In this document: positions 34,065 to 44,378 of the stretch, one piece after another
Layout: every line of letters starts with the position of its first letter
Position numbering within the stretch: the stretch's first letter is position 1
Source of the DNA: DATJSN01 sp035504095
Lineage (GTDB): Bacteria > Planctomycetota > Phycisphaerae > WQYP01
Length of the DNA: 64,000 nt
Assembly (NCBI GenBank): GCA_035504095.1
Contig: DATJSN010000059.1
Span: 1-64,000, forward strand
Direction of reading: 5' to 3'
Notes under the pieces: generated by a model
What the model saw: only the letters and a program-made list of their open reading frames with translations
What the model was told of the DNA's origin: nothing
Database searches by the model: none
Translations under genes and position numbers: made by a program

Positions 34065-35126
34065 ATGTCTACCAAAGTTAATTCCGCAAGAAGTTTGCGT
34101 AAGACTTTGGTGTTGCTGGCAGCTTCATGTATCTCGCTGGCCTGTGCAAGCGCTGCCTCGGCGAACATCATTATCGAGACCGTGCCGGTGGGAAATCCCG
34201 GCAATGCGCCAGACCCGCTCACGGGCTACGGCGAGGTGAACTACACCTATTTCATTGGCAAATATGATGTGACCGCTGGTCAATACACGGCGTTTCTCAA
34301 CGCCGTCGCAGGCGTGGACACCTATGACTTGTACAATTCGGACATGGCAGGCGGCGGCAGCTCCGGTGAGTATGGTTGCGGCATCTCGCGGACCGGCGAC
34401 GGGACCGTCGGCGACCCTTACACCTATACCGTAGCGGCTGGTTTTGTTAATCGACCGGTGACCCGCGTGGATTTCTGGGACGCGTGTCGGTTCGCCAACT
34501 GGATGGATAACGGCCAGCCAACCGGAGCGGAAGGCCCCGGCACCACCGAGACGGGAGCCTATACGCTCACAACCACCGCCATCTCCGAGAACACGGTTAC
34601 CCGCAACTCGGGTGCGCTATGGGCGGTGTCCAGCGAAGATGAATGGTACAAAGCGGCGTATTACAATCCCGCCACCAGCAGCTATTATCTGTATCCAACC
34701 AGCAGCGATACGCCTCCGGGAAACAATCTGGCCGATCCGCTCCCCGGAAACAACGCCAACTTTCATACCAGTACGTCTCCGCGCCCCATTGATGGTGGTT
34801 ACTACACTACCCCGGTTGGTCAGTTCATTAACTCCCCAAGCCCTTATGGCACTTACGATCAAGGCGGCAACGTATGGAATTGGAACGAATCGATAATAGA
34901 CGAATCAGATCGTGGTTTGCGAGGCGGATCGATGTACTACGGCGTTTCGGATCTGGAGTCCAGCTACCGCGCCGGTTTCTCCCCCGCAGATGATATAAAC
35001 GGCCACGCAGTCGGATTTCGCGTCGTCTATCTTGCTCCGGTTCCTGAGCCGGCGTCGCTGGCGCTCCTGGCGGTGGGGGGATTGGGTCTTGCTATCCGCA
35101 GGCGGCGCGGCGGCATCACGAAGTAA
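34065..35126 (+). CDS. PEP-CTERM protein with a SUMF1 (sulfatase-modifying-factor-like) domain
   Basis: A signal peptide (LVLLAASCISLACASAASA) precedes a SUMF1-like C-type-lectin fold with YFIGKYDVTAGQYTAFLNAV, VTRVDFWDACRFANWM, SSEDEWYKAAYYNP, GTYDQGGNVWNWNE and GLRGGSMYY...VGFRVVYL. The cysteine pair used for catalysis in true formylglycine-generating enzymes is not present in the GGSMYYGVSDLESSYR segment, so it is more likely a structural or binding protein. It ends in PVPEPASLALLAVGGLGLAIRRRR, a PEP-CTERM sorting signal. GGGAG lies upstream of ATG 34065. It is divergent from the GloVer gene, and both would use the same exosortase. Confidence 0.87.
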   Translation: MSTKVNSARSLRKTLVLLAASCISLACASAASANIIIETVPVGNPGNAPDPLTGYGEVNYTYFIGKYDVTAGQYTAFLNAVAGVDTYDLYNSDMAGGGSSGEYGCGISRTGDGTVGDPYTYTVAAGFVNRPVTRVDFWDACRFANWMDNGQPTGAEGPGTTETGAYTLTTTAISENTVTRNSGALWAVSSEDEWYKAAYYNPATSSYYLYPTSSDTPPGNNLADPLPGNNANFHTSTSPRPIDGGYYTTPVGQFINSPSPYGTYDQGGNVWNWNESIIDESDRGLRGGSMYYGVSDLESSYRAGFSPADDINGHAVGFRVVYLAPVPEPASLALLAVGGLGLAIRRRRGGITK

Positions 35127-35217
35127 AAGTTAAAAAGTAAAAAGGCAAAACGATCCGCAGATTGCTTAGATTATTATTAGCCACAGAGAACTAAAGAGAA
35201 ATTTATCACCACGACGG

Positions 35218-35264
35218 CACCCTTCGACTTTGCCCCTCGGTGATACTCGGGACAGGCTCAGGGC
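35218..35264. repeat. 47-base intergenic repeat, second copy
   Basis: Matches 4898-4944 on the opposite strand at 42 of 47 positions. It lies in the convergent gap between the SUMF1-domain gene and the GH13 gene, next to CCGCAGATT-type debris. Confidence 0.7.
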
Positions 35265-35327
35265 GAGCCGCAGCGGCACCGCCAAGTCGGGAGTCGGGAG
35301 AAGTTTTTTACCACGACGACACGACGA

Positions 35328-35353
35328 GCGTGTTCGCAAAATTGCGAACGCGC
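35328..35353. terminator. Palindromic hairpin between convergent genes
   Basis: GTTCGCAA and TTGCGAAC pair perfectly around AA, and flanking GCG/CGC extends the stem after one mismatch (26 bases in all). It sits between the stops of two convergent genes, so it may serve as a shared terminator, though no long T run follows. Confidence 0.4.
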
Positions 35354-35385
35354 GGGGTTGTGATTATGGCGTTTGTGTTTAACCC

Positions 35386-37089
35386 TTAGCTGTTTTTGGT
35401 AAACCGCAGCACCTGGGCAGTGCAGGGAGGAAGCTCGAGCTCCACGCGCGGATGATCAAAGCTTTGCATTTGGCCAGTTAACAATTCACTGCATGGGAAT
35501 GGCCCATTTGTTCCGAGGATGGATTCAAGATCGATCGCGATGCTTTGCGGATCTTTTATATCGAAATTGCACACCACGAGAAATCCGAACTCCTGCGCAA
35601 CCTGGCCATGACGAAATACCGCGATTACCGCGGGATGGCCGTTATCAACAAACTGATAGTTTTCCCCACATTGGAAGGCCCGATGCTCGGCGAGAATGGC
35701 GTTGACCCGGCTGATGAACGGCGCGAATTTTGCCTCGGCGGGATACCGCTTTTTCGGTTGCCTGCCGATAAAGTTGATCCGCTCCTTTTCTCCGAATTCC
35801 ACTCCCTGCGGCATTCCCGTGGCCCCGTTGCCCAGCAGAGCGGCGGCAACATAGCGGGGAACAGTCGCGTCACTTGTCGCGAACTCCTGTTCTGGCGAGC
35901 CGGAATCGTGCGAGGTGATCGGCATGAAGTATCGAACCTGCCCGGAAATACGGTGAATGTAATTCAGATAATCGCGAAGCTGCGGCACAAATTTATAATT
36001 CCATGGCGTCGCCAGGACCAGATTCAATCCCCACTCCGCTCCAGTCTTGAGCAGCGTGTGTTCATCCGTGAAATACTCGGCGAGAATCCCCACTTCGGGA
36101 TATTTTGCATGCAGTGTTGTCGTGAGCGCTCGAACAAAATCGGTGTCGCTGCTATGTAGGTTGTCAAAGCGCACGAACCCTCCGGTATCGTTGGCATAGT
36201 TCGCCCAAAAGAGCGCATAGTCGGTCATGTATTCCCATATTTCAGAACGGATTTCTTCCGACGGATGCTCATAATCGATCAGGACCAGATCGTCCCAAGT
36301 GTGCCAGCCATCATTGGCCCAATAGCGGGCGCGCTGTAGCCCATCCGGTTGATTTTGGTCGGGCACGATCCAATCCGGCGCCCGCTGCACCATGGCCGAG
36401 TTTACGCCTATGTGATTCAGGACCAGGTCAAAAATCAGCCGGATGTTGAGCCTCTTGGCTTCCGCAATAAAGTCTTCCAGTTGCGACAGGCTGTCCTTCT
36501 TTGACCCCGGAATCAGGTAGCTCTGGTCAATATCAAAAAGATCACCGGCGGCATACGGACTTTCGGACTTGTCCAGAGCCGTTATGGGCAGCAGGTGAAC
36601 GGCATTAAAGCCCATGTCCGCAATGCGTTTAAGATCGGCTTTCCAATCGGCCAGTGTGCCGGAGACGGTGGGAATAAGGTTGTAGACACGCAGGCCATCA
36701 AGCTGCGGCGGATCGATCAATACCCAGGCGTCGGGGACATCATCCCGAAGCCAGGTGGCGCCTTTGTCTGCAGAGTACTCGGCCCGAAAGGAATGCAGGC
36801 CCGGACATTGCGGCGTAATGCGGCAAACAAGGGTCCGCTCATCGGCGCGCTCAAATGGTATTTTGCTCAAGATGCGACATCCCACTGAGCTTAGCGTCGT
36901 CACGAGGTTCACTTGAAGATGCCCGGGAACAGGACGTTCCGTGGCGAGGGTTAAGGTCAGAACCTCGCCCTGACAGGCGCGAAAGAAATTCTGCCGTCCG
37001 ACGGGATAAGAACGGCGGATCTGGCCGGAAATGTGTTTGACGCGCGGGCGCTGTGGTAAAGCGGGAATCTCAAGGTGTTGGATCGGCAT
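35386..37089 (-). CDS. GH13 alpha-amylase-family glycosidase
   Basis: An N-terminal beta domain of about 130 residues precedes a GH13 barrel with the conserved regions LIFDLVLNHIG, GGFVRFDNLHS (nucleophile Asp), GILAEYF (acid/base Glu) and ITSHDSGSPE (HD). It ends in a beta-sandwich C domain. No signal peptide is seen, so it acts in the cytoplasm on alpha-glucans, either hydrolysing or transferring. It is the last gene of the long minus-strand carbon run and is separated from the gene upstream by about 215 bases, so it may have its own promoter. ATG 37089 is preferred to TTG 37116. Confidence 0.85.
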   Translation of the reverse strand: MPIQHLEIPALPQRPRVKHISGQIRRSYPVGRQNFFRACQGEVLTLTLATERPVPGHLQVNLVTTLSSVGCRILSKIPFERADERTLVCRITPQCPGLHSFRAEYSADKGATWLRDDVPDAWVLIDPPQLDGLRVYNLIPTVSGTLADWKADLKRIADMGFNAVHLLPITALDKSESPYAAGDLFDIDQSYLIPGSKKDSLSQLEDFIAEAKRLNIRLIFDLVLNHIGVNSAMVQRAPDWIVPDQNQPDGLQRARYWANDGWHTWDDLVLIDYEHPSEEIRSEIWEYMTDYALFWANYANDTGGFVRFDNLHSSDTDFVRALTTTLHAKYPEVGILAEYFTDEHTLLKTGAEWGLNLVLATPWNYKFVPQLRDYLNYIHRISGQVRYFMPITSHDSGSPEQEFATSDATVPRYVAAALLGNGATGMPQGVEFGEKERINFIGRQPKKRYPAEAKFAPFISRVNAILAEHRAFQCGENYQFVDNGHPAVIAVFRHGQVAQEFGFLVVCNFDIKDPQSIAIDLESILGTNGPFPCSELLTGQMQSFDHPRVELELPPCTAQVLRFTKNS

Positions 37090-37304
37090 AAGTTCACTCA
37101 CGTGCGCCCGTATCAATGTACCGGCGCTGGGTTTTCAAAGTCACCATACTTAACTTAACAGGATACACTAATTGTCGTCAGTTGAGGTGATCGGCAGGAA
37201 ATTGTCAGGTTGGCCCATTCGCGCTGGCTGCCGCCGCGGCGTTGCAATGTGCGCCAGTGTGGCGAGCCAAGGCCTGATTGCACTGGTTATGGTAATCCGT
37301 CATT

Positions 37305-37826
37305 TTATTTCTGCAGCCGGGCTTCGATCGCGACGACAAGATCATCAAACCCGAACGCTCCGTCGTGCCGGTCGCCATTGATGAAAAATGTCGGGGTGCC
37401 GTTAACGCCGCTGCGTACGCCGCCCATGAAGTCGCTTTTGACTCGCGAAGCATACGTGCCGTTAGTCAAAGCGAGATTGAGGTCTTCAACGGATAACTCC
37501 AGCTTCTGGGCCAGTGCGATAAATAGAGGCGGCCCCAGCATTTGCTGGTTCTCATATAGGCCGTCGTGCATTTCCCAAAAACGTCCCTGTGCAGCAGCGA
37601 ATTCTGTGGTCTGGGCGGCCATTTCCGCGTTCGGATGTATCTCGGTCAGGGGAAAATTCCGAAATACAAATGCCATTCGCTTGCCGAAGTGCTTCTGGAC
37701 GCGTTTGACGATGGGGTACGCTTGTCCGCAGTATGGACACTCGTAGTCGCCATATTCAACTAAAACCACCGGGGCTTTCGGATCACCTAGAATATGATCG
37801 TCCTGGTTTACGGGTATTTTCAGCAT
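37305..37826 (-). CDS. DsbA-like thioredoxin-fold oxidoreductase
   Basis: A 173-residue protein with VLVEYGDYECPYCGQAYP at the N-terminus (active site C30-P-Y-C33) and the cis-proline loop NGTPTFFING, which define a DsbA/FrnE-like thioredoxin fold with a helical insert. No signal peptide is seen, so it is probably cytoplasmic and reduces or isomerises protein thiols. AAGGAG precedes ATG 37826. It lies 11 bases after a peroxiredoxin gene, so it may serve as an electron donor for it; this is inferred from the pairing. Confidence 0.85.
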   Translation of the reverse strand: MLKIPVNQDDHILGDPKAPVVLVEYGDYECPYCGQAYPIVKRVQKHFGKRMAFVFRNFPLTEIHPNAEMAAQTTEFAAAQGRFWEMHDGLYENQQMLGPPLFIALAQKLELSVEDLNLALTNGTYASRVKSDFMGGVRSGVNGTPTFFINGDRHDGAFGFDDLVVAIEARLQK

Positions 37827-37837
37827 GATCGCTCCTT

Positions 37838-38314
37838 CTATGATTTAGACAATTTAGACAGGTCTTCGAGTGCTTCAAGAATGCCGTCCGCGCCGGGGTT
37901 GACCGCGACCGGCGAAAGGTAGCTCCAGAATATCTTTCCTTTGCCGTCGATGACGAATAAGGCGCGTTCGGCAAAGCCATCCTTCTGCCGGTACGCTCCA
38001 TATTGCCTGGCAACCGCGCCTTTAGGCTCGTAATCGGCGAGGAGTGGAAAATGCAGTTTACGACTTTTGGCAAACTCATCATGGCACCACACGCCGTCGA
38101 CGGAAATGCCGACGAGTTCGGCGCCGAGTTTTTGAAACTCCGGAAATACTTCGTTGTAGAGCGCCATTTGATCGCCGCAGACCGGACTAAAGTCGGCGGG
38201 ATAAAAGGCAAGAATAATCGGCCGTCCGCGCAGCTCACTGAGTGAAAGTTGTTGATCGGGAGTCACGTGAAGCGTGAAGTCCGGAGCAAGCTCACCTGGT
38301 TGCAACAAAGGCAT
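37838..38314 (-). CDS. Peroxiredoxin (AhpC/TSA family)
   Basis: Reduces peroxides by a cysteine thiol. The peroxidatic Cys46 sits in FYPADFSPVCGDQM, the usual PxxxTxxC motif with Ser in place of Thr. The rest of the thioredoxin-like fold is present and length (158) fits the BCP/AhpE group. A second Cys occurs near residue 76 (DGVWCHDEF), but its role as resolving Cys is not clear. A strong AAGGAG site precedes the ATG. It is transcribed with the DsbA-like gene inside the carbon-metabolism run. Confidence 0.9.
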   Translation of the reverse strand: MPLLQPGELAPDFTLHVTPDQQLSLSELRGRPIILAFYPADFSPVCGDQMALYNEVFPEFQKLGAELVGISVDGVWCHDEFAKSRKLHFPLLADYEPKGAVARQYGAYRQKDGFAERALFVIDGKGKIFWSYLSPVAVNPGADGILEALEDLSKLSKS

Positions 38315-38376
38315 GTTTTATCTCCTTTTTAAAAGCCGTCATTCAAGTGTATCGAACACTTTTGACAGCAATTCGT

Positions 38377-40047
38377 TCATTGTGCTTTCGCATGCGGTGA
38401 CGCCGCCAAAGCGGCGCTGACAATCGCCTGCGCTTCCTGCAGGATAAGATCAAGATGATCCTCGCTGCGGAAACTCTCCGCATAAATCTTATAGATGTTT
38501 TCGGTTCCTGACGGACGGGCTGCGAACCATCCGCCTTCGGTGGATACTTTCAAGCCGCCGATCGCAGCGCCGTTGCCCGGCGCGCGCGTCAGCCTGGCGG
38601 TAATCGGATCGCCGGCCAGCTTCGACTCCTTCACGGCTTCGGGCGAAAGTTTGGCCAGGCGCGCCTTGAGTTCCGGCGTGGCCGGCGCGTCAATGCGCGT
38701 GTAATACGTGGCGCCGAACTCTCTGGTGAGGTCACGAAAATGTTCGCCAGGATCTTTGCCGGTGCGCGCGGTCATTTCCGCCGCTAATAGATCCATGATC
38801 GGTCCGTCCTTGTCGGTCGTCCATACCGTGCCATCCAGCCGCAGGAAGCTTGCGCCGGCGCTTTCTTCGCCACCAAAACACAACGAGCCCTCGAAGAGCC
38901 CGGGCGCAAACCATTTGAAGCCGACCGGCACTTCGTAGAGTTCCCGGCCGAGCTTATCGACCACCCGATCGATCATGGCGCTGCTGACGAGCGTTTTGCC
39001 AACGGCCACTTTCGCCGGCCAGTTTGGACGGTGCGAAAGCAAATACCCAATGGCCACCGCGAGATAATGATTGGGTTCCATCAGACCCGCCGACGGCGTA
39101 ACGATTCCATGCCGGTCGGCATCGGGATCGTTGGCAAACGCGACGCGGAATTTATCTTTAAGATTCACGAGCCGGGCCATCGCATACGGGCTGGAGCAAT
39201 CCATGCGAATTTTTCCGTCATGATCCACCGTCATAAACGCAAACTGCGGGTCCAGCCTTGTGTTCACGACAGTAATGTCCAGTTTGTAAATGGAATTGAT
39301 CGGCTCCCAGTAAGGCAGCGAAGATCCACCGAGCGGATCGACGCCCAGCTTCAAACTGGCGCTGCGAATGGCTTCCATGTCCACAACGTTCCGCAGGTCA
39401 TTGACATAGGGCAGAATAAAATCTTGCGGGTGCGTGGTCGCCGCCTTGATCGCAGCAGCGAACGGCATGCGCTTCACGCCGGCATTGTTGGCGCGTAATA
39501 ACTCGTTGGCGCGATTTTGCACCCAGCTTGTCACGTCGGTATCGGCAGGGCCGCCGTTGGTCGGATCGTATTTAAAGCCGCCGTCTTCCGGCGGATTATG
39601 CGATGGCGTGACGACAATGCCGTCGGCGAGGCCGGTTGTTCGTCCGCGGTTAAAAACAAGAATGGCGTGCGAAACGACCGGCGTCGGCGTGATGCCGTCA
39701 TCGGGCTGGATGATCGTTTCCACGTTGTTGGCGGCGAGAACTTCCAGTGCGGTGCGCTGCGCAGGAGTGGATATTGCATGCGTATCCTTACCCATAAAAA
39801 GCGGACCGGTGATGTTCTGGCTGCGGCGATAATCGCAAATGGCCTGGGTGATGGCCAGAATGTGGGCCTCGGTAAATGTCCCGCGCAGTGATGAGCCGCG
39901 ATGCCCGCTCGTGCCGAAGCTTACCAATTGATTTGGGTCAGCCAGATCAGGCTTCCGCTGGTAATATTCACTTTCGAGCCGGGACAAATCCACCAGCATT
40001 TCTTTAGGCGCCGGTTTGCCGGCCAGTGGAGATATCGTGGTATCCAT
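38377..40047 (-). CDS. pgm: Phosphoglucomutase (alpha-D-glucose phosphate-specific)
   Basis: Interconverts glucose-1-P and glucose-6-[11 protein letters not shown], the phosphoserine loop [18 protein letters not shown], the metal loop NDPDADRHG, the sugar-binding [12 protein letters not shown] and the phosphate-binding C-terminal [16 protein letters not shown] are all intact. Length (556) matches the E. coli Pgm type. It lies between the tal-pgi fusion and the peroxiredoxin and links the phosphorylase product to the rest of the pathway encoded upstream. AGGAAAA precedes ATG 40047. Confidence 0.96.
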   Translation of the reverse strand: MDTTISPLAGKPAPKEMLVDLSRLESEYYQRKPDLADPNQLVSFGTSGHRGSSLRGTFTEAHILAITQAICDYRRSQNITGPLFMGKDTHAISTPAQRTALEVLAANNVETIIQPDDGITPTPVVSHAILVFNRGRTTGLADGIVVTPSHNPPEDGGFKYDPTNGGPADTDVTSWVQNRANELLRANNAGVKRMPFAAAIKAATTHPQDFILPYVNDLRNVVDMEAIRSASLKLGVDPLGGSSLPYWEPINSIYKLDITVVNTRLDPQFAFMTVDHDGKIRMDCSSPYAMARLVNLKDKFRVAFANDPDADRHGIVTPSAGLMEPNHYLAVAIGYLLSHRPNWPAKVAVGKTLVSSAMIDRVVDKLGRELYEVPVGFKWFAPGLFEGSLCFGGEESAGASFLRLDGTVWTTDKDGPIMDLLAAEMTARTGKDPGEHFRDLTREFGATYYTRIDAPATPELKARLAKLSPEAVKESKLAGDPITARLTRAPGNGAAIGGLKVSTEGGWFAARPSGTENIYKIYAESFRSEDHLDLILQEAQAIVSAALAASPHAKAQ

Positions 40048-40126
40048 TATTGGTTTTCCTAAGAGCCTCTAAATTGGTGGACACGTTTTCGTGCCGCGTA
40101 TCTTTATTGCATATTGATAGGCCGGT

Positions 40127-42874
40127 TCATGACGACTCCCTGAGTTTCCGGTAGCGGCGGATCAGGGTATTGGTGGAGCTATCGTGCTGCAACTGAGGTT
40201 CGGTTTGGCTTTCGAGTTCGGGGATAATGCGCTGGGCAAGGACCTTGCCTAACTCAACACCCCACTGGTCGAAGGAATCAATCTGCCAGATGGTGCCCTG
40301 GGTGAAAACGCTATGTTCGTACAGGGCCACGAGTTTTCCCAGCGCTGCCGGGGTTAGCTGCTCCAGCAGGATTGTGTTGGACGGACGGTTGCCCTCAAAC
40401 GTACGGTGCGGCACGAGCCACGGCGGCGTACCCTCCGCCTGGACTTGCTGGGATGTTTTGCCAAAGGCCAGGGCCTCGGTCTGGGCGAAAACATTGGCCA
40501 GGAGTATGTCATGGTGGCGGCCAAGCGGGTTAAGCGGCTGGCCAAAAGCAATAAAGTCACAGGGAATGAGCCTGGTCCCCTGATGAATCAGTTGGTAAAA
40601 CGAATGCTGGCCATTGGTTCCCGGTTCTCCCCAATAGATCGGGCCAGTCTGGTAATTAATCTCTTTTCCATCAAGCGTGATGTGTTTGCCGTTGCTCTCC
40701 ATCGTCAATTGCTGCAGGTAAGCCGGGAAGCGCTTCAAATATTGCTCATACGGCAAGACCGCGACGGTCTGGGCGCCGAAGAAGTTGTTGTACCAGAGCG
40801 ACAGAAGCCCCATGAGCACCGGCAGATTTCGTTCCAATGGGGTGGTGCGGAAATGTTCATCCATCTGATGGAAGCCGTCGAGCATGGCGCGGAAATTGTC
40901 CGGGCCTATGGCAATCATCGTCGAAAGTCCGATCGCCGAATCCATGGAGTAGCGGCCGCCGACCCAGTCCCAGAACTCGAACATGTTGGCCACATCGATG
41001 CCGAATTTCGCCACCTCCTGGGCGTTGGTCGAGACCGCGACAAAATGTTTGGCAATAGCCTCGTCCTTTTTTAGTGTCTTGAGTGCCCAGTCGCGCGCCG
41101 TGTGGGCATTGGTCATTGTTTCCAGCGTCGTGAAGGTCTTGGATGAGATGATGAACAGCGTCTCTTCGGCGTCCAGGTCGCCGGTCGCCTCGGCAAAGTC
41201 GGTGCCGTCTACGTTGGAAACAAATCGGAAGGTCATGTTGCGCTGGCTAAAGTGCCGCAACGCCTCGTAGGCCATGACCGGCCCCAGATCAGATCCGCCG
41301 ATGCCGATATTGATGACATTGCGGATCGGCTTGCCGGTGTGGCCCTTCCATTGGCCGCTGCGCAGCCGATTGGAGAAATCGGCCATCTTGTCGAGTACCG
41401 CATGTACTTGCGGCACGACGTCCTTGCCGTCCACAACGATGGCCTGGCCCCTGGGCGTGCGAAGGGCCACATGCAGGACCGCCCGTTTCTCGGTCACATT
41501 GATTTTCTCCCCCCGAAACATGGCTGCAATGCGGGCCCGCAGGCCGGATTCCTCGGCCAGTTGCAGCAGGAGCTTGAGCGTTTCGTCGGTGATGCGGTTC
41601 TTTGAGTAATCGAAACAGATCCCGACATCCTCGACCTTCAGCCGCTGGCCGCGTTTGGGGTCGTCCGCGAATAGCTGGCGAAGATGCAGTTCCCGCATCT
41701 TTGGATAATGGGCTTCCAGGGCCTTCCAAGCCGCACGTTGCGTGAGTGGTGTGATGGCTGGCGTCACATTCGTTTGATTTGCAACCGAACCGGACTTCTT
41801 GACCGCCGCGCTTCTGGAGGCAATGGTTTCGATCAATTCGTTCCAGGATTTGACGAACGATTCGGCGCCTTCCGTTTGGAGTTGGGCGGCCAGGGCATCG
41901 GTATTAATGCCGCTTTTGGTGAACTTGGCCAGCACATCATCGCTGCTGCGTGCATCCGTGGACATAATCGGGCCGACATCCCCATGATCACCGAATGCTT
42001 TCAACGTGGCCTCGGGCATCGTGTTGACGGTGCAGGGGGCGGCCAGCGCGCGGATGTACAGAACGTCGGAGGCTTTGGGATCCTTGGTTCCCGTGCTGGC
42101 CCAGAGGAGGCGCTGGCGGCGCGCGCCCTCATTGAGAATACGCTGATAGCGCGGCGAATCGACCAATAAGCGGTAGGCCTCGTAGATTTGTCCGGCCACG
42201 GCAATGCCCAGTTGATCGCGCAGCGCTTCGGGCGCCTTGGCTTCCACCGCGACGTCCCAGCGGCTGATAAACACCGAAGCCACGGAGCCGACGGCGGGAT
42301 TCAGTCCGGCGGCGATGCGCCGCTCGATGCCGCGCAGGTACGCCTCAGCGGCCGCAACATAATGCGCGCGTGAGAATAAAAGTGTCACGTTAATCGGCAC
42401 GCCGGCGAAGATGGCCTCCTCGATGGCGGGGAGGCCTTCCGGGGTGCCTGGTATTTTAATAAAGAGGTTGGGCCGGCCCGCCCGGGCATGAAGTTCCTTG
42501 GCCGCCGCAATCGTATTGGCCGTGTCATGGGCCAGCAGGGGTGAAACTTCCAACGATACCCAGCCGTCGACGCCGTTGGTCTGGTCGTAAATCGGCCGAA
42601 ATAGATCGGCGGCCTGCTGGAGGTCTTCCACCGCCAACTCAAAGAACAGCGCTTCACCGGACTTGCCTTCGTTTACTTTCCGGCTGATGGCATCATCGTA
42701 GTCATGGCTGTTCTTGATCGCGTGGTCGAAGATTGTAGGGTTCGAGGTGAGTCCCGTGACCGAGAGTTCCTGAATGTAGCGGCGAAGCGTGCCGCTGGTC
42801 AGCAGGCTTCGGGTGATATTATCGAGCCACAGGCTTTGGCCAAGCTCGTGGAGTTTTTGGGTTGCTTTGGTCAT
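40127..42874 (-). CDS. Fused transaldolase / glucose-6-phosphate isomerase
   Basis: A bifunctional 915-residue enzyme. Residues 1-365 are a transaldolase with [12 protein letters not shown], the Schiff-base Lys in [19 protein letters not shown] and [14 protein letters not shown]. Residues from about 385 are a glucose-6-P isomerase with [19 protein letters not shown], the [20 protein letters not shown] segment and [15 protein letters not shown] near the C-terminus. Both active sites look complete. Such Tal-Pgi fusions are known in several bacteria, including planctomycetes and actinobacteria. It joins the pentose phosphate pathway to glucose-6-P and sits between zwf and pgm. GAGGAG precedes ATG 42874. 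Confidence 0.95.
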   Translation of the reverse strand: MTKATQKLHELGQSLWLDNITRSLLTSGTLRRYIQELSVTGLTSNPTIFDHAIKNSHDYDDAISRKVNEGKSGEALFFELAVEDLQQAADLFRPIYDQTNGVDGWVSLEVSPLLAHDTANTIAAAKELHARAGRPNLFIKIPGTPEGLPAIEEAIFAGVPINVTLLFSRAHYVAAAEAYLRGIERRIAAGLNPAVGSVASVFISRWDVAVEAKAPEALRDQLGIAVAGQIYEAYRLLVDSPRYQRILNEGARRQRLLWASTGTKDPKASDVLYIRALAAPCTVNTMPEATLKAFGDHGDVGPIMSTDARSSDDVLAKFTKSGINTDALAAQLQTEGAESFVKSWNELIETIASRSAAVKKSGSVANQTNVTPAITPLTQRAAWKALEAHYPKMRELHLRQLFADDPKRGQRLKVEDVGICFDYSKNRITDETLKLLLQLAEESGLRARIAAMFRGEKINVTEKRAVLHVALRTPRGQAIVVDGKDVVPQVHAVLDKMADFSNRLRSGQWKGHTGKPIRNVINIGIGGSDLGPVMAYEALRHFSQRNMTFRFVSNVDGTDFAEATGDLDAEETLFIISSKTFTTLETMTNAHTARDWALKTLKKDEAIAKHFVAVSTNAQEVAKFGIDVANMFEFWDWVGGRYSMDSAIGLSTMIAIGPDNFRAMLDGFHQMDEHFRTTPLERNLPVLMGLLSLWYNNFFGAQTVAVLPYEQYLKRFPAYLQQLTMESNGKHITLDGKEINYQTGPIYWGEPGTNGQHSFYQLIHQGTRLIPCDFIAFGQPLNPLGRHHDILLANVFAQTEALAFGKTSQQVQAEGTPPWLVPHRTFEGNRPSNTILLEQLTPAALGKLVALYEHSVFTQGTIWQIDSFDQWGVELGKVLAQRIIPELESQTEPQLQHDSSTNTLIRRYRKLRESS

Positions 42875-42992
42875 TGTTTATCTCCTCTACAGAACCGGAC
42901 AGAAACGGCGCCCCATAAGTATTGTCTCTCTGGAGCCGGGCTCGTAATTAAGCCAGGTTCAAACACGCCTGGCGGGATCATCATCCCGACGC

Positions 42993-44378
42993 CTACAAGG
43001 GTGCGGGATTATGCCAGAGGTCGCCTTTGGCAATAATCTTATCAGCTTCTTTTGGTCCCCAACTGCCGGGCTGGTACGGGCGAACTCGGTGGTGGTTCTT
43101 AAGGACTTTGTCGACCACCGCCCAGGCGGCCTCAACCGCGTCCTCACGGGTGAACAGCGCTCCATCGCCGGCCATGGCGTCGCCGAGGAGCCGTTCATAA
43201 GGTGACTCCGCGCCCACCAGTTCTTCCAGCAGGTAGAGTTCCCGCTGGTCGCCGATGAATTCCTTGCCTACGCGCTTGACGCGTGCGGCAATCGCGACCG
43301 CAGATTTTGGGGAAAGCTGGAAACGCAGATAGTTGGCCCGGCCGACCGTCGGCGCCGAATCGGCGAAAAGTCTCTGGGGCGGAGGCTTAAACTCCACCAG
43401 GATTTCGCTGGCCGTTTCGGCCAGGCATTTGCCGGAGCGCAGGTACCACGGCACTCCCTGCCAGCGCCAGGAGTCGATGAAAAGCCGCAGGGCGCAGAAA
43501 GTCTCGACATCGGAGTTTCTCGCCACGTTCGGCTCCTTCCGGTAGCCGATGTACTGGCCGCGCACCATGTCGCCGGGCTTTAAGGGGCGCATGGCCTGAA
43601 AGACCTTGGCCTGCTCATTATGTACGGCGCCATAGTTCCTGCATACCGGCGCCTCCATGGCCAATAGCGCGACGATCTGGAAAAGATGGTTCTCAATCAC
43701 GTCGCGCAGGCAGCCGGCGGTTTCATAAAACGCGCCACGGCCCTTCACGCCGAAATCCTCGGACAGGGTTAATTGAACGCTGGCCACATGATCGCGATTC
43801 CAGATCGGCTCCAGGAACGAATTGGCGAAGCGAAAATAGAGAATGTTCATGATCGCTTCTTTTCCAAGGAAGTGATCGATGCGGAAGATGGAGTCTTCCG
43901 GGAATACGGACAGCGCGACCTTGTTAAGCTTTTGCGCGGAGGCCAGGTCGCGTCCGAACGGTTTTTCCACAATCACGCGTGCATTCTCGGCGAGGCCCGC
44001 AGAGCCGAGATTTTGGATCACCGTCTCAAAGAGTGAAGGCGGAATGGCCAGATAGTGGGCCGGACGCCGCGCTTTGCCCAGCGACTTTTTTATCGCGGCG
44101 AACGTGCCCGGGTCGTTATAGTCCCCGCTGACATAACTCAGCAGCGACAAAAGCTGCTTAAGGGCGCGCCGGTTATCGATCCCGCCCGCTCGTTTGAGGC
44201 TGTCGATGACGCGCTGGTGCAGTTGTTCCATGCTCCACTTCGGCGCCGCGACGCCGATGACCGGAACATTGAGCTCGCCCCGTTTCACCAGTCCATAGAG
44301 CGCCGGGAAAATCATCTTGTGGACCAAATCGCCCGTTACACCGAAAACTACCAGAGCATCGGAATGTGTGGGTTTCAT
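42993..44378 (-). CDS. zwf: Glucose-6-phosphate dehydrogenase
   Basis: Oxidises glucose-6-P to 6-phosphogluconolactone with NAD(P)+. The dinucleotide motif VFGVTGDLVHKMIFPALYGL, the active-site signature RIDHFLGKEAIMN and the YRKEPNVA and LFIDSWRWQGVPWYLRSGK regions are present. The usual RK before the PAL segment is HKM here. Length (461) is slightly below the common 480-510. Its ATG overlaps the gnd stop by one base, so translation is coupled. No separate lactonase gene is found in the run. Confidence 0.95.
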   Translation of the reverse strand: MKPTHSDALVVFGVTGDLVHKMIFPALYGLVKRGELNVPVIGVAAPKWSMEQLHQRVIDSLKRAGGIDNRRALKQLLSLLSYVSGDYNDPGTFAAIKKSLGKARRPAHYLAIPPSLFETVIQNLGSAGLAENARVIVEKPFGRDLASAQKLNKVALSVFPEDSIFRIDHFLGKEAIMNILYFRFANSFLEPIWNRDHVASVQLTLSEDFGVKGRGAFYETAGCLRDVIENHLFQIVALLAMEAPVCRNYGAVHNEQAKVFQAMRPLKPGDMVRGQYIGYRKEPNVARNSDVETFCALRLFIDSWRWQGVPWYLRSGKCLAETASEILVEFKPPPQRLFADSAPTVGRANYLRFQLSPKSAVAIAARVKRVGKEFIGDQRELYLLEELVGAESPYERLLGDAMAGDGALFTREDAVEAAWAVVDKVLKNHHRVRPYQPGSWGPKEADKIIAKGDLWHNPAPL

